The notes under the pieces: model-generated
What the model saw: the letters and a program-made list of their open reading frames with translations, nothing else
Database searches by the model: none
What the model was told of the DNA's origin: nothing
Source of the DNA: Bacteroidales bacterium
GTDB lineage: Bacteria; Bacteroidota; Bacteroidia; Bacteroidales; UBA932
Assembly (NCBI GenBank): GCA_017477335.1
Contig: JAFUVY010000021.1
Location: 1-64,000 of the forward strand
Length of the DNA stretch: 64,000 bases
Direction of reading: 5' to 3'
Shown here: piece after piece, positions 1 to 9,479 of the stretch
Layout: every line of letters starts with the position of its first letter
Position numbering within the stretch: position 1 is the first letter of the stretch
Program-made: the position numbers and the translations under genes

Positions 1-149
1 GTCCCCGCCCGAGGGCGGGAACTTGTATCCAACGGGCCCCTCCCTCTATACTTGTCCGAGGGTGGACAAGCCTCCTGGAGGGTACTCCCTTCCGCAGAGC
101 ATGGATTCACTACCCCGGTACGGAACAATTAGAGGTATATTATAGTAGG
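1..149. other. Structured non-coding stretch, unassigned
   Basis: No protein gene is supported here. The sequence can fold as a rod: a hairpin with CTTGTCC/GGACAAG arms (about 52-71) is enclosed by CCCTCC/GGAGGG and further out by ATCCA/TGGAT pairing. A separate GC hairpin, CCCGCCC with GGGCGGG, sits at about 6-19. This could be part of a small RNA cut by the window edge, for example a 6S-like rod, but I recognise no diagnostic SRP, RNase P or tmRNA motif and cannot assign the strand. Confidence 0.3.
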
Positions 150-282
150 AAGGAGGTGACAAAAAAGTAGATTCTTCGGCAGGTGAACCTGCCTCAGAAT
201 GACATGAGACTGTCATTCTGAACGAACTGTCATTCTGAACGAAGTGAAGAATCTAACGAAGTGAAGAATCTTTTTAGTCCTT
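150..282. repeat. Palindromic MITE-like repeat, copy 1
   Basis: The left end is AAGGAGGTGACAAAAAAG (150-167). The right end is a shortened inverted copy, CTTTTTAGTCCTT (270-282), lacking five bases of the end seen in copy 2 at 28559. The interior carries CAGAATGACA facing TGTCATTCTG, so the unit can fold into a long hairpin. Two small tandem duplications lie inside: a 17-base unit at 210-226 and 227-243, and GTGAAGAATCT at 244-254 and 261-271. The element lies in the opposite orientation to copy 2 and has no coding capacity. It sits 3' of dapF, where it may also end transcription. Confidence 0.75.
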
Positions 283-344
283 CCGGATGCAACAATCAAA
301 AATACCTGCCCGCCCCGGAAAGGAAGATAGCACGATGGGGATTG

Positions 345-1151
345 TTAAATAATCTCTGCGGGGCCGGTGAGATGGACGGAGGTGAAGCTTTGTCCGGAGG
401 CGGAGAATTCTACCTGGAGCCAGTCGCCACGGCGGCACTGGAGCCGATATCCGGCGCCCTCCGGCGTGAGTCCTGCCGGGGATGGGATGCCGCGCACGAA
501 GGCGGCGATGGCGGAGGCGGTGAGGCCGGTGCCGCAGGCAAGGGTCTCGCCCTCTACGCCCTTTTCGAAGGTGCGGACGCGGAGTCCGTCGGGGCTCACT
601 TCCACAAAATTGACGTTCACCCCTTCCGGAGCAAACTCGGGGGCCCATCGGATGGGCTTTGCCACGGCTTCAATGTCAATGGTGTCCACACTGGGGACAA
701 ACTTCACGAAGTGTCTTGTCCCGGTGTTCAGGAAATATCCTCCGGAAATGCTTTCAACACTGGTGACATCTATCATCCGGAGCCTTACGGTCCATCGGCC
801 CGGAGTCTTGTCCAGGATCACGGCACTGTGCATCCCGTCCGGCGCCAGAAAGTGCCAGGTGCCGTCTGCGGACGCGGGCACAAGCCCCAGATAGTCTGCA
901 AACGCCACTATGCATCGGCCTCCGTTACCGCACATCATGCCGCCGGAGCCGTCCGGATTGTAAAACTCCATGGAGAAGTCCGCTGCAGTGGTGCCATTCC
1001 CTTCGGCGAGCCCCAGAATCATGAGCCCGTCGGTCCCGTACTCCCGGCAAAGGGAGCGGATACGGTCCGCACTGCGGAATTCTTCCATCCCGCCCTGACG
1101 GCCGTCAAGCACTACAAAATTGTTTCCTGCACCTGTGAATTTATAGATCAT
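345..1151 (-). CDS. dapF: Diaminopimelate epimerase
   Basis: This enzyme converts LL- to meso-diaminopimelate, the last step before lysine and the crosslinking residue of peptidoglycan; it is cytosolic. It has 268 residues, normal for the family. Both catalytic cysteines of the cofactor-independent mechanism are visible: Cys74 in MCGNGGRC and Cys206 in ACGTG, and GAGNNF near residue 7 is the usual N-terminal signature. I chose the ATG at 1151 because the conserved MIYKFTGAGNNF begins there; a start 18 bases upstream would add a non-conserved extension. The start lies inside the 3' end of the upstream aminotransferase (11-base overlap), so the two are co-transcribed and probably translationally coupled. 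Confidence 0.95.
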   Translation of the reverse strand: MIYKFTGAGNNFVVLDGRQGGMEEFRSADRIRSLCREYGTDGLMILGLAEGNGTTAADFSMEFYNPDGSGGMMCGNGGRCIVAFADYLGLVPASADGTWHFLAPDGMHSAVILDKTPGRWTVRLRMIDVTSVESISGGYFLNTGTRHFVKFVPSVDTIDIEAVAKPIRWAPEFAPEGVNVNFVEVSPDGLRVRTFEKGVEGETLACGTGLTASAIAAFVRGIPSPAGLTPEGAGYRLQCRRGDWLQVEFSASGQSFTSVHLTGPAEII

Positions 1152-2265
1152 TGGCGATAATGTCTGCAAGAAGGGAGATGCCTCCCTCCATTTTTTCTAT
1201 CGGCACATAGGAGAAGTTCATCCTCATGGTGTTCCTGTGGCTGCCGTCCGGGTAGAAGAAGGAACCGGCAACATAGGCTACGCCGCGGGAGAGAGCCTTG
1301 TCGTAAAGTGCCACCGTATCAATGTTCTCCGGCAGGGTGAGCCATAGGAAGAGACCACCCTCGGGATGGGTCCAGGACACTCCGGAAGGCATGTATTTTT
1401 CCAGCAGGGAGAGCATCAGGTCCCTGCGTGAGCGGTACTCGGAGAGCGTGTGTTCAAGATTGCGGTCCAACTCTCCGGAGCCCAGAAACTCTGCCGCCAT
1501 GTACTGGTCCATCACCGGCGGGCACAGGTCCAGGCTCTGTTTGCATATATAAATCTGCTCCAGTACAGGCTCCGGGCCTATTATCCAGCCAATCCTGAAT
1601 CCCGGGGCGAACACTTTGGAGAAACTGCCAAGGTGCAGAGTTCTTTCCGGAGCCAGCTCCATGATGGGAGTGACGCTCTCTCCGCTGTAACGGAGTTCCC
1701 TGTAGGGACTGTCTTCCACGATAAGGCAGTCATGCAGGCGTGCTATAGCCACTAACTCCTCCCTCTGTTCCAGAGACATGGTCTCGCCGGTGGGGTTGTT
1801 GAAATCCGGAATAACGTAGATGAACTTGGGCGCCGGCCCATCCGGAGAAATCTCGCGGACGGAGGCCCTGTATGAGCGGAAACTCTGAAGGGCACCAAGG
1901 TACACCGGGCTATGTGCCATTACCGAGTCTCCGGGATTAAGCAGCACCCTGGAGCAGACGTCTATTCCCTGCTGGGACGATGTCGTTATCTGCACCCTCT
2001 CCACAGGCACCCCATAGCGGGAGGCGATAAGCTTCCTGAGCTCCGGAACTCCCTGGGTGGCACCGTATTGGAGAGCCTTGCTGCCGTATTTGTCCAGGAC
2101 GGTCCGGGCCAGGGCGGGGATGCTGGAGAGCGGGAACGTATCGGCCGATGGATAACCCCCTGCAAAAGAGCAAATTGCAGAGAGATCCACTTTGCGGAAA
2201 ATTTCCCTCACCGGGGAACGCATGAATGACGGCACATCGGCCGAAAAAAGTTTCTGGTAATCCAT
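1141..2265 (-). CDS. Class I/II PLP-dependent aminotransferase
   Basis: A 374-residue fold-type I aminotransferase resembling the 2-aminoadipate/LysN and MocR-catalytic-domain group. The pyridoxal-phosphate lysine is Lys217 in GSFSKVFAPGFRIG; PDFNNPTG (153-160) and the QYGATQGVPELR region are typical of the fold. It overlaps dapF by 11 bases. In Bacteroides, as I recall, the gene next to dapF is the LL-DAP aminotransferase dapL, so a role in the DAP transamination step is plausible, but the protein does not look like a standard DapL and its substrate cannot be read from sequence. The ATG at 2265 is preferred; an ATG 27 bases upstream lies in the promoter region. A TATTTTTG box only 6 bases upstream makes this mRNA nearly leaderless. 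Confidence 0.85.
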   Translation of the reverse strand: MDYQKLFSADVPSFMRSPVREIFRKVDLSAICSFAGGYPSADTFPLSSIPALARTVLDKYGSKALQYGATQGVPELRKLIASRYGVPVERVQITTSSQQGIDVCSRVLLNPGDSVMAHSPVYLGALQSFRSYRASVREISPDGPAPKFIYVIPDFNNPTGETMSLEQREELVAIARLHDCLIVEDSPYRELRYSGESVTPIMELAPERTLHLGSFSKVFAPGFRIGWIIGPEPVLEQIYICKQSLDLCPPVMDQYMAAEFLGSGELDRNLEHTLSEYRSRRDLMLSLLEKYMPSGVSWTHPEGGLFLWLTLPENIDTVALYDKALSRGVAYVAGSFFYPDGSHRNTMRMNFSYVPIEKMEGGISLLADIIANDL

Positions 2266-2271
2266 CGGCTG

Positions 2272-2279
2272 CAAAAATA
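2272..2279 (-). promoter_or_regulatory. -7 promoter box for the aminotransferase-dapF pair
   Basis: TATTTTTG on the minus strand fits the Bacteroidota -7 consensus TAnnTTTG. It ends 6 bases before the chosen ATG at 2265, so transcription would begin at or just before the start codon. Confidence 0.5.
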
Positions 2280-2292
2280 CAAAAATATACAT

Positions 2293-2300
2293 TATCTTTG
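2293..2300 (+). promoter_or_regulatory. -7 promoter box for murA
   Basis: TATCTTTG matches TAnnTTTG exactly and lies 19 bases upstream of the murA ATG. It diverges from the minus-strand box at 2272-2279. Confidence 0.7.
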
Positions 2301-2319
2301 CTGAAACTAAACCAAGGAT

Positions 2320-3627
2320 ATGTCAAAATTCATAATAGAAGGCGGGCACAAACTGTCCGGAAGCATCACTCCCCAGGGAGCAAAGAACGAGGCTCTTGAA
2401 GTAATCAGCGCCGTACTTTTAACCCCCCAGCAGGTTACCATAAGCAACGTGCCGGAAATCCTGGACGTTATGAACCTCATAGACCTCCTTCAGAAGATGG
2501 GGGTCAAGGTATGCCGCATCAACAAGGGCACTTTCAGTTTCCAGGCCGATGAAGTTGACACCTCCTACATCGAGACCGAGGAGTTCGTGAAAAAATGCGC
2601 AGCCCTCCGGGGAAGCGTGATGGTGGTGGGCCCGCTTCTGACCCGTTTCGGCCATGCGTGGTTCGCAAAGCCCGGCGGCGACAAAATCGGCCGCAGAAGG
2701 GTGGATACCCACCTGGACGGAATGATAAACCTGGGGGCTGAAATGGACTACGACCCTTCCCGCCGTGCCTTCCACCTTACAACCAAAGACAGGCTTGTGG
2801 GCCGGTACATGCTCCTTGACGAAGCCTCCGTCACCGGAACCGCCAACATCCTCATGGCTGCGGTGCTGGCCAAAGGTACCACTACCATATACAATGCAGC
2901 CTGTGAACCCTATATCCAGCAGCTTTGCCGCATGCTTGGCCGCATGGGCGCGTTCATAGAGGGAGTCGGCTCCAACCTGCTGAGGATTCACGGAGTGGAA
3001 TCCCTTCACGGCACCACCCACAAGATACTACCGGACATGATTGAGGTGGGCTCCTTTATAGGCATGGCCGCCATCTGCCGCAGCGAGATCACCATCAAAG
3101 ACGTCTCCTGGTACGACCTTGGCATCATCCCGGACTCCTTCCGTCGCCTTGGAATAAAGCTGGAGCAGCGCGGAGACGACATCTTTGTCCCCGCACAGGA
3201 GAGCTACGAGATAGATTCCTTCCTGGACGGCTCCATAATGACCCTTGCCGATGCTCCATGGCCCGGCCTCACACCGGACCTGCTGTCTGTCATGCTGGTC
3301 GTGGCTACCCAGTGCAAGGGCAGCGTGCTCATACATCAGAAGATGTTCGAAAGCCGCCTCTTCTTTGTGGACCGCCTCATAGACATGGGAGCGCAGATCA
3401 TTCTCTGTGACCCCCACAGGGCCGTCGTCATAGGCCATGACCACCGCATCACCCTCAAGGCAGCCAAACTGGTTTCTCCGGATATCAGGGCCGGTATCGC
3501 CATGCTCCTTGCCGCCATGAGCGCAAACGGAACCTCCACCATTGACAACGTGGAGCAGATAGACCGTGGCTACGAAGACATAGAAGGTCGCCTGAATGCC
3601 CTTGGAGCCCACATCGTGAGAGCATAA
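2320..3627 (+). CDS. murA: UDP-N-acetylglucosamine 1-carboxyvinyltransferase
   Basis: MurA transfers enolpyruvate from PEP to UDP-GlcNAc, the first committed step of peptidoglycan synthesis, in the cytosol. The protein has 435 residues, slightly above the E. coli length. Lys22 in GAKNEAL is the substrate-binding lysine. The catalytic loop reads [14 protein letters not shown], so position 121, equivalent to Cys115 of E. coli, is aspartate. In other bacteria this Cys-to-Asp state keeps activity but prevents covalent inactivation by fosfomycin. The gene starts 55 bases from a divergent operon and has its own TAnnTTTG promoter. guaB follows after a 48-base gap with its own promoter box. Confidence 0.95.
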   Translation: MSKFIIEGGHKLSGSITPQGAKNEALEVISAVLLTPQQVTISNVPEILDVMNLIDLLQKMGVKVCRINKGTFSFQADEVDTSYIETEEFVKKCAALRGSVMVVGPLLTRFGHAWFAKPGGDKIGRRRVDTHLDGMINLGAEMDYDPSRRAFHLTTKDRLVGRYMLLDEASVTGTANILMAAVLAKGTTTIYNAACEPYIQQLCRMLGRMGAFIEGVGSNLLRIHGVESLHGTTHKILPDMIEVGSFIGMAAICRSEITIKDVSWYDLGIIPDSFRRLGIKLEQRGDDIFVPAQESYEIDSFLDGSIMTLADAPWPGLTPDLLSVMLVVATQCKGSVLIHQKMFESRLFFVDRLIDMGAQIILCDPHRAVVIGHDHRITLKAAKLVSPDIRAGIAMLLAAMSANGTSTIDNVEQIDRGYEDIEGRLNALGAHIVRA

Positions 3628-3644
3628 TATTCAAGAATTTTTCT

Positions 3645-3652
3645 TATCTTTG
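3645..3652 (+). promoter_or_regulatory. -7 promoter box for guaB-guaA
   Basis: TATCTTTG, an exact TAnnTTTG match, lies 23 bases before the guaB ATG in the short murA-guaB gap. Confidence 0.65.
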
Positions 3653-3655
3653 CAC

Positions 3656-3674
3656 GCATTATAAACCATAATGC
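3656..3674 (+). promoter_or_regulatory. Small hairpin abutting the guaB start codon
   Basis: GCATTAT and ATAATGC form a perfect 7-bp stem with an AAACC loop, ending one base before the ATG at 3676. The predicted transcription start falls inside the left arm, so only part of the stem may exist in RNA. It could limit access to the start codon, but the evidence is the pairing alone. Confidence 0.3.
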
Positions 3675-3675
3675 G

Positions 3676-4740
3676 ATGCTCCCTCTTAAAGAAAGAATAA
3701 CGGAAGACGGAATCACTTTTGACGACGTCCTCCTTGTGCCCGCGTGGTCGGAGGTACTGCCCAAGGACACTGTTCTCAAAACCCGTTTTTCCAGAAACAT
3801 CACTCTTGACGTGCCTTTTGCTTCCGCCGCAATGGATACCGTCACGGAGGCGCGTATGGCCATAGCTATGGCCAAGGCCGGTGGCATTGGCGTGATACAC
3901 AAGAATATGCCCTCAGAGCTGCAGGCGGCCGAGGTCCGGAAAGTCAAGCAGGCCGGATTTGCAGTGGCGGCGGCAAGCGGCATCACTGTGGACGCCATTG
4001 AAAGGGTGAAACTCCTTGTGGAAGCCGGGGCCGACGCCATAGTCCTTGACTCCGCCCACGGGCATTCCAAAGGCGTGGTCTCCGCCCTCAAGGCCGTAAA
4101 GGACGCATTCCCGGAGGTGGACGTAGTGGTTGGCAACATCGCGACGGCCGCGGCCGCAAAAGACCTCATAGAGGCGGGAGCCGATGCGCTTAAGGTCGGA
4201 ATCGGCCCGGGAAGCATATGCACTACCCGAATAGTTGCAGGCGTGGGTTATCCCCAGCTCTCTGCCATTGCCAACGTGGCCGAGGTTGCAGGAGATATCC
4301 CCGTCATTGCCGACGGCGGACTCCGCTACTCCGGCGACGTGGTGAAGGCCCTTGCCGCCGGTGCTTCCAGCGTCATGTGCGGCTCCATGTTCGCAGGATG
4401 TGACGAGGCCCCCGGAGAGGAGCAGGACGGCATGAAGCTCTATCGCGGCATGGGTTCCATAGACGCCATGCAGGCCGGATCCGCAGACCGTTACTTCCAG
4501 AAAGGCGGCGGCAAGCTGGTCCCGGAGGGCGTGGTGGCAAAAGTGCCCTGCAAGGGTCCCGTTGCCGATATCCTCTTCCAGCTCTGCGGCGGTCTCCGCT
4601 CCGGAATGGGGTACGTGGGAGCGGCGGACATAGACGCCCTTCATCAGGCAAAGTTTGTGAAGATATCCACTGCAACCCTCAGGGAGAACCATCCCCACGA
4701 CGTCACCATAGCCAAAAAGTCCCCCAATTACAATGGATAA
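3676..4740 (+). CDS. guaB: IMP dehydrogenase lacking the CBS module
   Basis: Converts IMP to XMP with NAD, the rate-limiting step of GMP synthesis; cytosolic. The catalytic loop GPGSICTTR with Cys182, the phosphate-binding GGLRYSGD region and the flap EGVVAKVP are all present. The protein has only 354 residues against about 490 for typical bacterial IMPDH. The missing part is the tandem CBS (Bateman) regulatory module, which would fall around residues 82-92, where [10 protein letters not shown] runs straight into the barrel. The catalytic core is intact, so this is a naturally compact form, as known from Borrelia, rather than a pseudogene. The 3' end overlaps guaA by 8 bases, fitting coupled production of both enzymes. 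Confidence 0.92.
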   Translation: MLPLKERITEDGITFDDVLLVPAWSEVLPKDTVLKTRFSRNITLDVPFASAAMDTVTEARMAIAMAKAGGIGVIHKNMPSELQAAEVRKVKQAGFAVAAASGITVDAIERVKLLVEAGADAIVLDSAHGHSKGVVSALKAVKDAFPEVDVVVGNIATAAAAKDLIEAGADALKVGIGPGSICTTRIVAGVGYPQLSAIANVAEVAGDIPVIADGGLRYSGDVVKALAAGASSVMCGSMFAGCDEAPGEEQDGMKLYRGMGSIDAMQAGSADRYFQKGGGKLVPEGVVAKVPCKGPVADILFQLCGGLRSGMGYVGAADIDALHQAKFVKISTATLRENHPHDVTIAKKSPNYNG

Positions 4741-6256
4741 GATAATAATTCTGGATTTTGGTTCGCAGTACACCAGGCTCATTGCAAGAAGAGTCAGGGA
4801 AGCCGGCGTTTACTGCGAGATACATCCTTTCAACCATATCCCGCCCATGGACGCCGACGTAAAGGGCGTCATCCTCTCAGGCAGTCCTGCCTCCGTCAAC
4901 GACGCCAACGCTCCCATGCCGGACCTTGGCGCATTCCGTAAGCGCCTTCCGCTGCTTGGCATCTGTTACGGAGCCCAGTTGCTGTCCCGCCTGGGCGGAG
5001 GCTCCGTAGCCGCGTCTCCCTCAAGGGAATACGGCAGGGCTACGCTCACCGTCACGGACGATGTCCTTTTCCGCGGGGTAAGCCCCAGCTCCACCGTGTG
5101 GATGTCCCACGGAGATACAATCAAAACCATCCCGGAGGGCTTCCGCTGCATAGCTTCCACCGGGGATGTGCAGAACGCGGCCTTCCGAATAGAAGGCGAA
5201 CCCAGCTGGGGCATCCAGTTCCATCCGGAAGTTCATCATACGGAGGAAGGGGCAAAGATCCTGGGCAATTTCGTGAAGGAAATATGCGGCTGCAAGGCGG
5301 ATTGGACCCCGGACAACTTCATAAGCGCAACGGTAAACGACCTCAGGGAAACTATAGGCGAAGGCAAAGTAATCCTGGGACTTTCCGGCGGGGTGGACTC
5401 CTCGGTTGCCGCCCTGCTCCTGCAAAAAGCGGTGGGGGACCGTCTCCACTGCATATTCGTGGACTCCGGCCTTCTTAGGAAGAACGAATTCACCAAAGTG
5501 CTGGCATCCTATCGCGGCATGGGACTGAACGTCCGCGGAGTGGACGCATCGGCTCGCTTCTTCGGGGACCTTGCGGGAGTCACGGATCCGGAGGCCAAAA
5601 GAAAAATAATCGGCCGGGACTACGTTGAGGTTTTCAATGCGGAGGCCGCCAAAATCCCCGGAGCGGATTTCCTGGCACAGGGTACCATTTATCCGGACGT
5701 GATAGAATCGGCCGTGATTCCCGGGGGAGCCGCGGTGACAATCAAGAGCCACCACAACGTGGGCGGCCTTCCGGAGGGAATGCACCTCAAGGTGGTGGAA
5801 CCGCTGCGCCTGCTGTTCAAGGACGAGGTCCGGAGGGTTGGCGCTGCACTTGGCCTGGTGCCGGAAATCCTGCACAGGCATCCCTTCCCCGGCCCCGGAC
5901 TGGGCATACGCGTCCTTGGGGAAGTGACCCCGGAAAAGGTGCGCATACTGCAGGAGGCCGACTATATCTTCATGTCCGCCCTCCACGATTCCGGACTCTA
6001 CGACAGCGTCTGGCAGGCCGGAACCATCCTCCTGCCGGTACAGAGCGTGGGGGTCATGGGAGACAGCCGCACTTACGAGCAGTGCGTAGCCCTTAGGGCT
6101 GTGAGCTCCGTGGACGGAATGACTGCCGACTGGGTTCACCTTGACTACGGATTCCTGGCAAAAGTATCCAGCGAGATCATAAACAAAGTACGCGGAGTGA
6201 ACCGTGTAGTTTACGATATTTCTTCCAAACCGCCGGCAACAATAGAATGGGAGTAG
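4733..6256 (+). CDS. guaA: GMP synthase (glutamine-hydrolysing)
   Basis: Aminates XMP to GMP using glutamine and ATP, finishing the pathway begun by the overlapping guaB. The 507-residue protein has the usual order. The class I glutamine amidotransferase domain is at about 1-190, with Cys78 in GICYGAQL and the His/Glu pair in [11 protein letters not shown]. The ATP pyrophosphatase domain follows with its P-loop LSGGVDSSV near 218-226, and the C-terminal dimerisation domain ends in KPPATIEWE, the typical terminus. Its last 10 bases overlap the adenosine deaminase-like gene, so purine synthesis and salvage appear to share one transcript. Confidence 0.97.
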   Translation: MDKIIILDFGSQYTRLIARRVREAGVYCEIHPFNHIPPMDADVKGVILSGSPASVNDANAPMPDLGAFRKRLPLLGICYGAQLLSRLGGGSVAASPSREYGRATLTVTDDVLFRGVSPSSTVWMSHGDTIKTIPEGFRCIASTGDVQNAAFRIEGEPSWGIQFHPEVHHTEEGAKILGNFVKEICGCKADWTPDNFISATVNDLRETIGEGKVILGLSGGVDSSVAALLLQKAVGDRLHCIFVDSGLLRKNEFTKVLASYRGMGLNVRGVDASARFFGDLAGVTDPEAKRKIIGRDYVEVFNAEAAKIPGADFLAQGTIYPDVIESAVIPGGAAVTIKSHHNVGGLPEGMHLKVVEPLRLLFKDEVRRVGAALGLVPEILHRHPFPGPGLGIRVLGEVTPEKVRILQEADYIFMSALHDSGLYDSVWQAGTILLPVQSVGVMGDSRTYEQCVALRAVSSVDGMTADWVHLDYGFLAKVSSEIINKVRGVNRVVYDISSKPPATIEWE

Positions 6257-7497
6257 ATTTTGAAAAACTTAAGGCAGACTTCAGGGCCGTTTATGGTACG
6301 GCCCCGGATTTTCTGCGTGACAGGGGCATTTATGATACCCCTTTGTACAAATTCCTTGAGGCCATGCCCAAAGGCGGGGACCTCCATGTCCATGCCGATG
6401 CCGCCCTCCCCATGGACCAGCATGTGGAATTCCTGAAGGACCATCCGGAACTCCTGATAACCCCCGAGTGGCAGATACGCTATGCCGGCCCCGGCGCCCC
6501 CTACGGCAGCCGGACCATGGCCGAGTGCCTTGCCGACGGCCTTACCGTGGAGGACTTCCGCCGTGAGTGGACCGTTCTGGGCTGCCCGGAAGGGGAATAC
6601 CTCTGGGACTGGTTCGAGGGCATTTTTACCCGCTGCGGCGCTGTCTGCTGCACCCCGCCCCTTGTGAAAGACTACTACCTGAGGGTGATGCGCTGCTATC
6701 ACTCCTGCGGCGTGGAATACGTAGAACTCAAGAGTCCTTTCTTTGGCACCAGGGAAGACGCCCTTGCCCGCGGTAGGGCCCTTATGGAAGCCCTGGAAGA
6801 GTTCCGCCGGGAAGACCCCCTCTTTGTCCTGAGGGTGGTTGCCTGCGGCGGTAAAAACGACGTCTGGGACCCTCTGTTCGACACCCTCATGGATAACGCC
6901 CTGTATGTAAGGGAACAGGTAAAAGACGGTGACGAGGACTTTGTAGTGGGGATAGACATAGTAAACGACGAGGACCGCAGCTACTCCCTCTCCCGTTATG
7001 AGGAAAGGGTGCGGAAGATAATCGCATCCAATCCCGGCCTTGGCCTCTCGCTTCACGCCGGAGAGAGCCTCCGGGGAGAAAACAGGGAAATAGAGATTGC
7101 CCTTCGCTGCGGCATAGACCGCCTGGGACACGGCTTCAACCTGTACCGCTATCCCGAGCTCCGTGAAGAGGTGCTCCGACGCGGAATCTGCATGGAAATA
7201 TGCCCGGTGAGCAACCGTGCCCTGGGTTATTGCTCCGACTTTTCCCAGCACCCGGCCAACGCTTACCGCAAAGCCGGAATTCCAATCGTGATATGCTCCG
7301 ACGACCCCGCCTATCAATCCTTCTCCATCCTCACGGGTGATTACCTTGCCGTTGTGGTTGGCTGGGACCTGTCCCTTGAGGAGCTAAAGGCTATGTGCCG
7401 GGCCTCACTGGAGCATTCCTTCCTGTCCGCGAACAGTCCCCGCCGTGCAGCCCTGCTGGATTGGTTCAATAAAAATGACTATTTTTGCAGGATTTAA
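6247..7497 (+). CDS. Adenosine deaminase-like metallohydrolase
   Basis: A 416-residue member of the adenosine deaminase branch of the amidohydrolase superfamily. Zinc ligands are visible in order: HVH (47-49), the His of SLHAGE with its catalytic Glu, RLGHG, and the Asp of CSDDP. Known members deaminate adenosine or related 6-amino-purines. The overlap with guaA supports a purine salvage role feeding inosine to the guaB/guaA route. It is longer than E. coli Add (333 residues), with insertions in the first 200 residues that include an unusual tract of aromatic and acidic residues, so the exact substrate is uncertain. No secretion signal is seen. Confidence 0.8.
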   Translation: MGVDFEKLKADFRAVYGTAPDFLRDRGIYDTPLYKFLEAMPKGGDLHVHADAALPMDQHVEFLKDHPELLITPEWQIRYAGPGAPYGSRTMAECLADGLTVEDFRREWTVLGCPEGEYLWDWFEGIFTRCGAVCCTPPLVKDYYLRVMRCYHSCGVEYVELKSPFFGTREDALARGRALMEALEEFRREDPLFVLRVVACGGKNDVWDPLFDTLMDNALYVREQVKDGDEDFVVGIDIVNDEDRSYSLSRYEERVRKIIASNPGLGLSLHAGESLRGENREIEIALRCGIDRLGHGFNLYRYPELREEVLRRGICMEICPVSNRALGYCSDFSQHPANAYRKAGIPIVICSDDPAYQSFSILTGDYLAVVVGWDLSLEELKAMCRASLEHSFLSANSPRRAALLDWFNKNDYFCRI

Positions 7498-7509
7498 CTT
7501 TTAGTGAAG

Positions 7510-8499
7510 ATGAAAGTAGCAGTAGTAGGGGCAACGGGCCTTGTCGGGTCCAAAATGCTGGAGGTACTTCAGGAAAGGAAGTTCCCCGTGGATGAACTCA
7601 TCCCCGTTGCGTCCTCGAAAAGCATAGGCCGCAGAGTCCTTTTCGGCGGCAGGGAGTGGACGGTTGTCAGTGCCGATGAGGCCGTTTCCCGCCGCCCCGA
7701 CGTGGCCCTTTTCAGTGCCGGCGGCAGCGTATCGGCCCAGTGGGCCCCTGAATTTGCGGCCACGGGCTGTTTTGTAGTGGACAATTCCTCCTACTGGAGG
7801 ATGGATCCGTCCGTGCCGCTGGTGGTCCCGGAGATAAACCCTCAGGACATATCGGCCGATACAAGGATAATAGCCAATCCCAACTGCTCCACCATACAGA
7901 TGGTGCTTCCGCTGCTCCCCATGCAGAGGAATTACGGTATCAAGCGGATAGTGGTTTCCACCTATCAGAGCGTGACCGGTGCCGGACAGAGGGGCATAGA
8001 ACAGCTGGAGGCGGAGAGAAAGGGCGATTTTTCCCACGACAAATTCCCTCACAGGATAGACCTGAACGTGCTTCCCCATATAGATTCATTCCTTCCGGAC
8101 GGCTACACCAAGGAAGAGATGAAGATGGTTAACGAAACACGCAAGATTCTGGGCGACAGCACAATAGCGGTGAGCGCCACCACTGTCCGGGTGCCTGTGA
8201 AAGGCGGCCATTCGGAAAGCGTGAACGTGGAACTCCGCAGGCCCTATGACCTGGAGGAACTCCGAGCCCTTGTGGCGGCAACTCCGGGAGTCGTGATGCG
8301 GGACAACCCCGCGGAGAACATCTATCCCATGCCCATTGACGCATGGGGGCGGGACGAGGTCTTTGTGGGCCGCCTCCGCCGGGATTTCTCCGTAGAAAAC
8401 GGACTTAACTTCTGGTGCGTTTCTGACAACCTCCGCAAAGGGGCTGCCACCAACGCGGTCCAGATTGCACAGTATCTTTTGGAAAAAGGATGGATTTAG
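7510..8499 (+). CDS. asd: Aspartate-semialdehyde dehydrogenase
   Basis: Reduces aspartyl phosphate to aspartate semialdehyde, the branch point to lysine/DAP and to threonine and methionine. The protein has 329 residues. The NADP-binding GATGLVGSKML is at 7-17, and the catalytic cysteine is Cys126 in ANPNCSTIQ. VTGAGQRG and GGHSESVNVE carry further active-site residues. I prefer the ATG at 7510; a GTG six bases upstream is also in frame. It leads a block of four overlapping genes (asd, M20 deacylase, dapB, thrA) that together cover the aspartate family, so this looks like one co-regulated biosynthetic unit. Confidence 0.96.
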   Translation: MKVAVVGATGLVGSKMLEVLQERKFPVDELIPVASSKSIGRRVLFGGREWTVVSADEAVSRRPDVALFSAGGSVSAQWAPEFAATGCFVVDNSSYWRMDPSVPLVVPEINPQDISADTRIIANPNCSTIQMVLPLLPMQRNYGIKRIVVSTYQSVTGAGQRGIEQLEAERKGDFSHDKFPHRIDLNVLPHIDSFLPDGYTKEEMKMVNETRKILGDSTIAVSATTVRVPVKGGHSESVNVELRRPYDLEELRALVAATPGVVMRDNPAENIYPMPIDAWGRDEVFVGRLRRDFSVENGLNFWCVSDNLRKGAATNAVQIAQYLLEKGWI

Positions 8500-9479
8500 A
8501 GCTATTCAGGCAGCTTTTGGACTTTGATTCCACTTCCGGAAGGGAGCGGGAGGTGGCCCTTTGGCTTTCCAACACCCTCCAGGCCCCTTCCCGGGAGCTC
8601 ATGGAAGTTGGCGACGGCACCCTGAATCTGCTTTTGTCCTGGGGCAGGCCGGAGGTGGTTTTCTGCACCCACATGGACACGGTTCCCCCCTACATCCCTC
8701 CCAGCTTCCGGGCCGATGAGGTCCTGGGCCGGGGCTCCTGCGACGCCAAGGGCCAGATTCTGGCCATGTACACGGCCTGCAAGCGCCTTGAGTCCGCAGG
8801 TCACAGCGGCTTTGCCCTACTTCTCCTTGCCGGGGAAGAAACCGGTTCCTTGGGAGCCAAAGCTTTCTCCAAAACCGGATTCCGGGCCCCCTTCCTGGTG
8901 GTGGGGGAACCCACGGAAAACAAAATGGTGTCCGCATCCAAGGGCACTGCTTCCTTTGATGTGGAATTCACCGGGAAGGCCTTCCACAGCGGCTATCCCC
9001 AGTTTGGAGTAAGCGCGGTGGACCTTTTCAATGACTTTTACAACAAACTGAAGGCGGTTGACTGGGGAGAGGACCCGGAGCTTGGAAATACCACCTGGAA
9101 CGTGGGACTCCTGCTGAGCGACAACCCCCAGAACGTGCTTTCACCAAAGCTAAGTTGCAGGATTTACTTCCGGACCACCTTCGCATCGGCCGGGAAAGTG
9201 GGACCCGTGATGGAGGAACTCGCCCGCAGTACGCAGGCCAGGCTTACCGCCCGCGGCGGAGACGCCCCCGCCCGCTACGTCACTCTGGAAGGCATTCCTT
9301 CCGCGCCCGTAGCCTTTGGCAGCGACGCCCCCCACCTGAGCGGGTTCGGACACAAGATGATAGTGGGCCCCGGGACCATACGTGTCGCCCACAGGGAAGA
9401 CGAACACATCCTCATCCGTGACCTGGAGGATGCGGTGGATATTTACACCAGAATTTTTTTACGGCTCGCAAAATCATGA
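8490..9479 (+). CDS. M20-family deacylase, DapE/ArgE-like
   Basis: A 329-residue zinc amidohydrolase of the M20 family, which includes succinyl-DAP desuccinylase and acetylornithine deacetylase. Visible signatures are THMDTVPPY (first metal His and Asp), GRGSCDAKG (bridging Asp) and GEETGSLGA (catalytic Glu pair). It overlaps asd by 10 bases and dapB by 4. This placement inside the aspartate pathway block argues for a DapE-type role in lysine/DAP synthesis. The family is poor at predicting substrate from sequence, so an ArgE or LysK activity remains possible. It is cytosolic, with no signal peptide. Confidence 0.82.
   Translation: MDLELFRQLLDFDSTSGREREVALWLSNTLQAPSRELMEVGDGTLNLLLSWGRPEVVFCTHMDTVPPYIPPSFRADEVLGRGSCDAKGQILAMYTACKRLESAGHSGFALLLLAGEETGSLGAKAFSKTGFRAPFLVVGEPTENKMVSASKGTASFDVEFTGKAFHSGYPQFGVSAVDLFNDFYNKLKAVDWGEDPELGNTTWNVGLLLSDNPQNVLSPKLSCRIYFRTTFASAGKVGPVMEELARSTQARLTARGGDAPARYVTLEGIPSAPVAFGSDAPHLSGFGHKMIVGPGTIRVAHREDEHILIRDLEDAVDIYTRIFLRLAKS

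Noticed and set aside
261..1160. Plus-strand frame opposite dapF
   Set aside because: It is an antisense shadow; dapF has both catalytic cysteines on the minus strand.
3656..3674. Riboswitch before guaB
   Set aside because: Only a 7-bp hairpin in a leader of about 20 bases, far too short for a purine or other aptamer. It is kept only as a weak hairpin feature.
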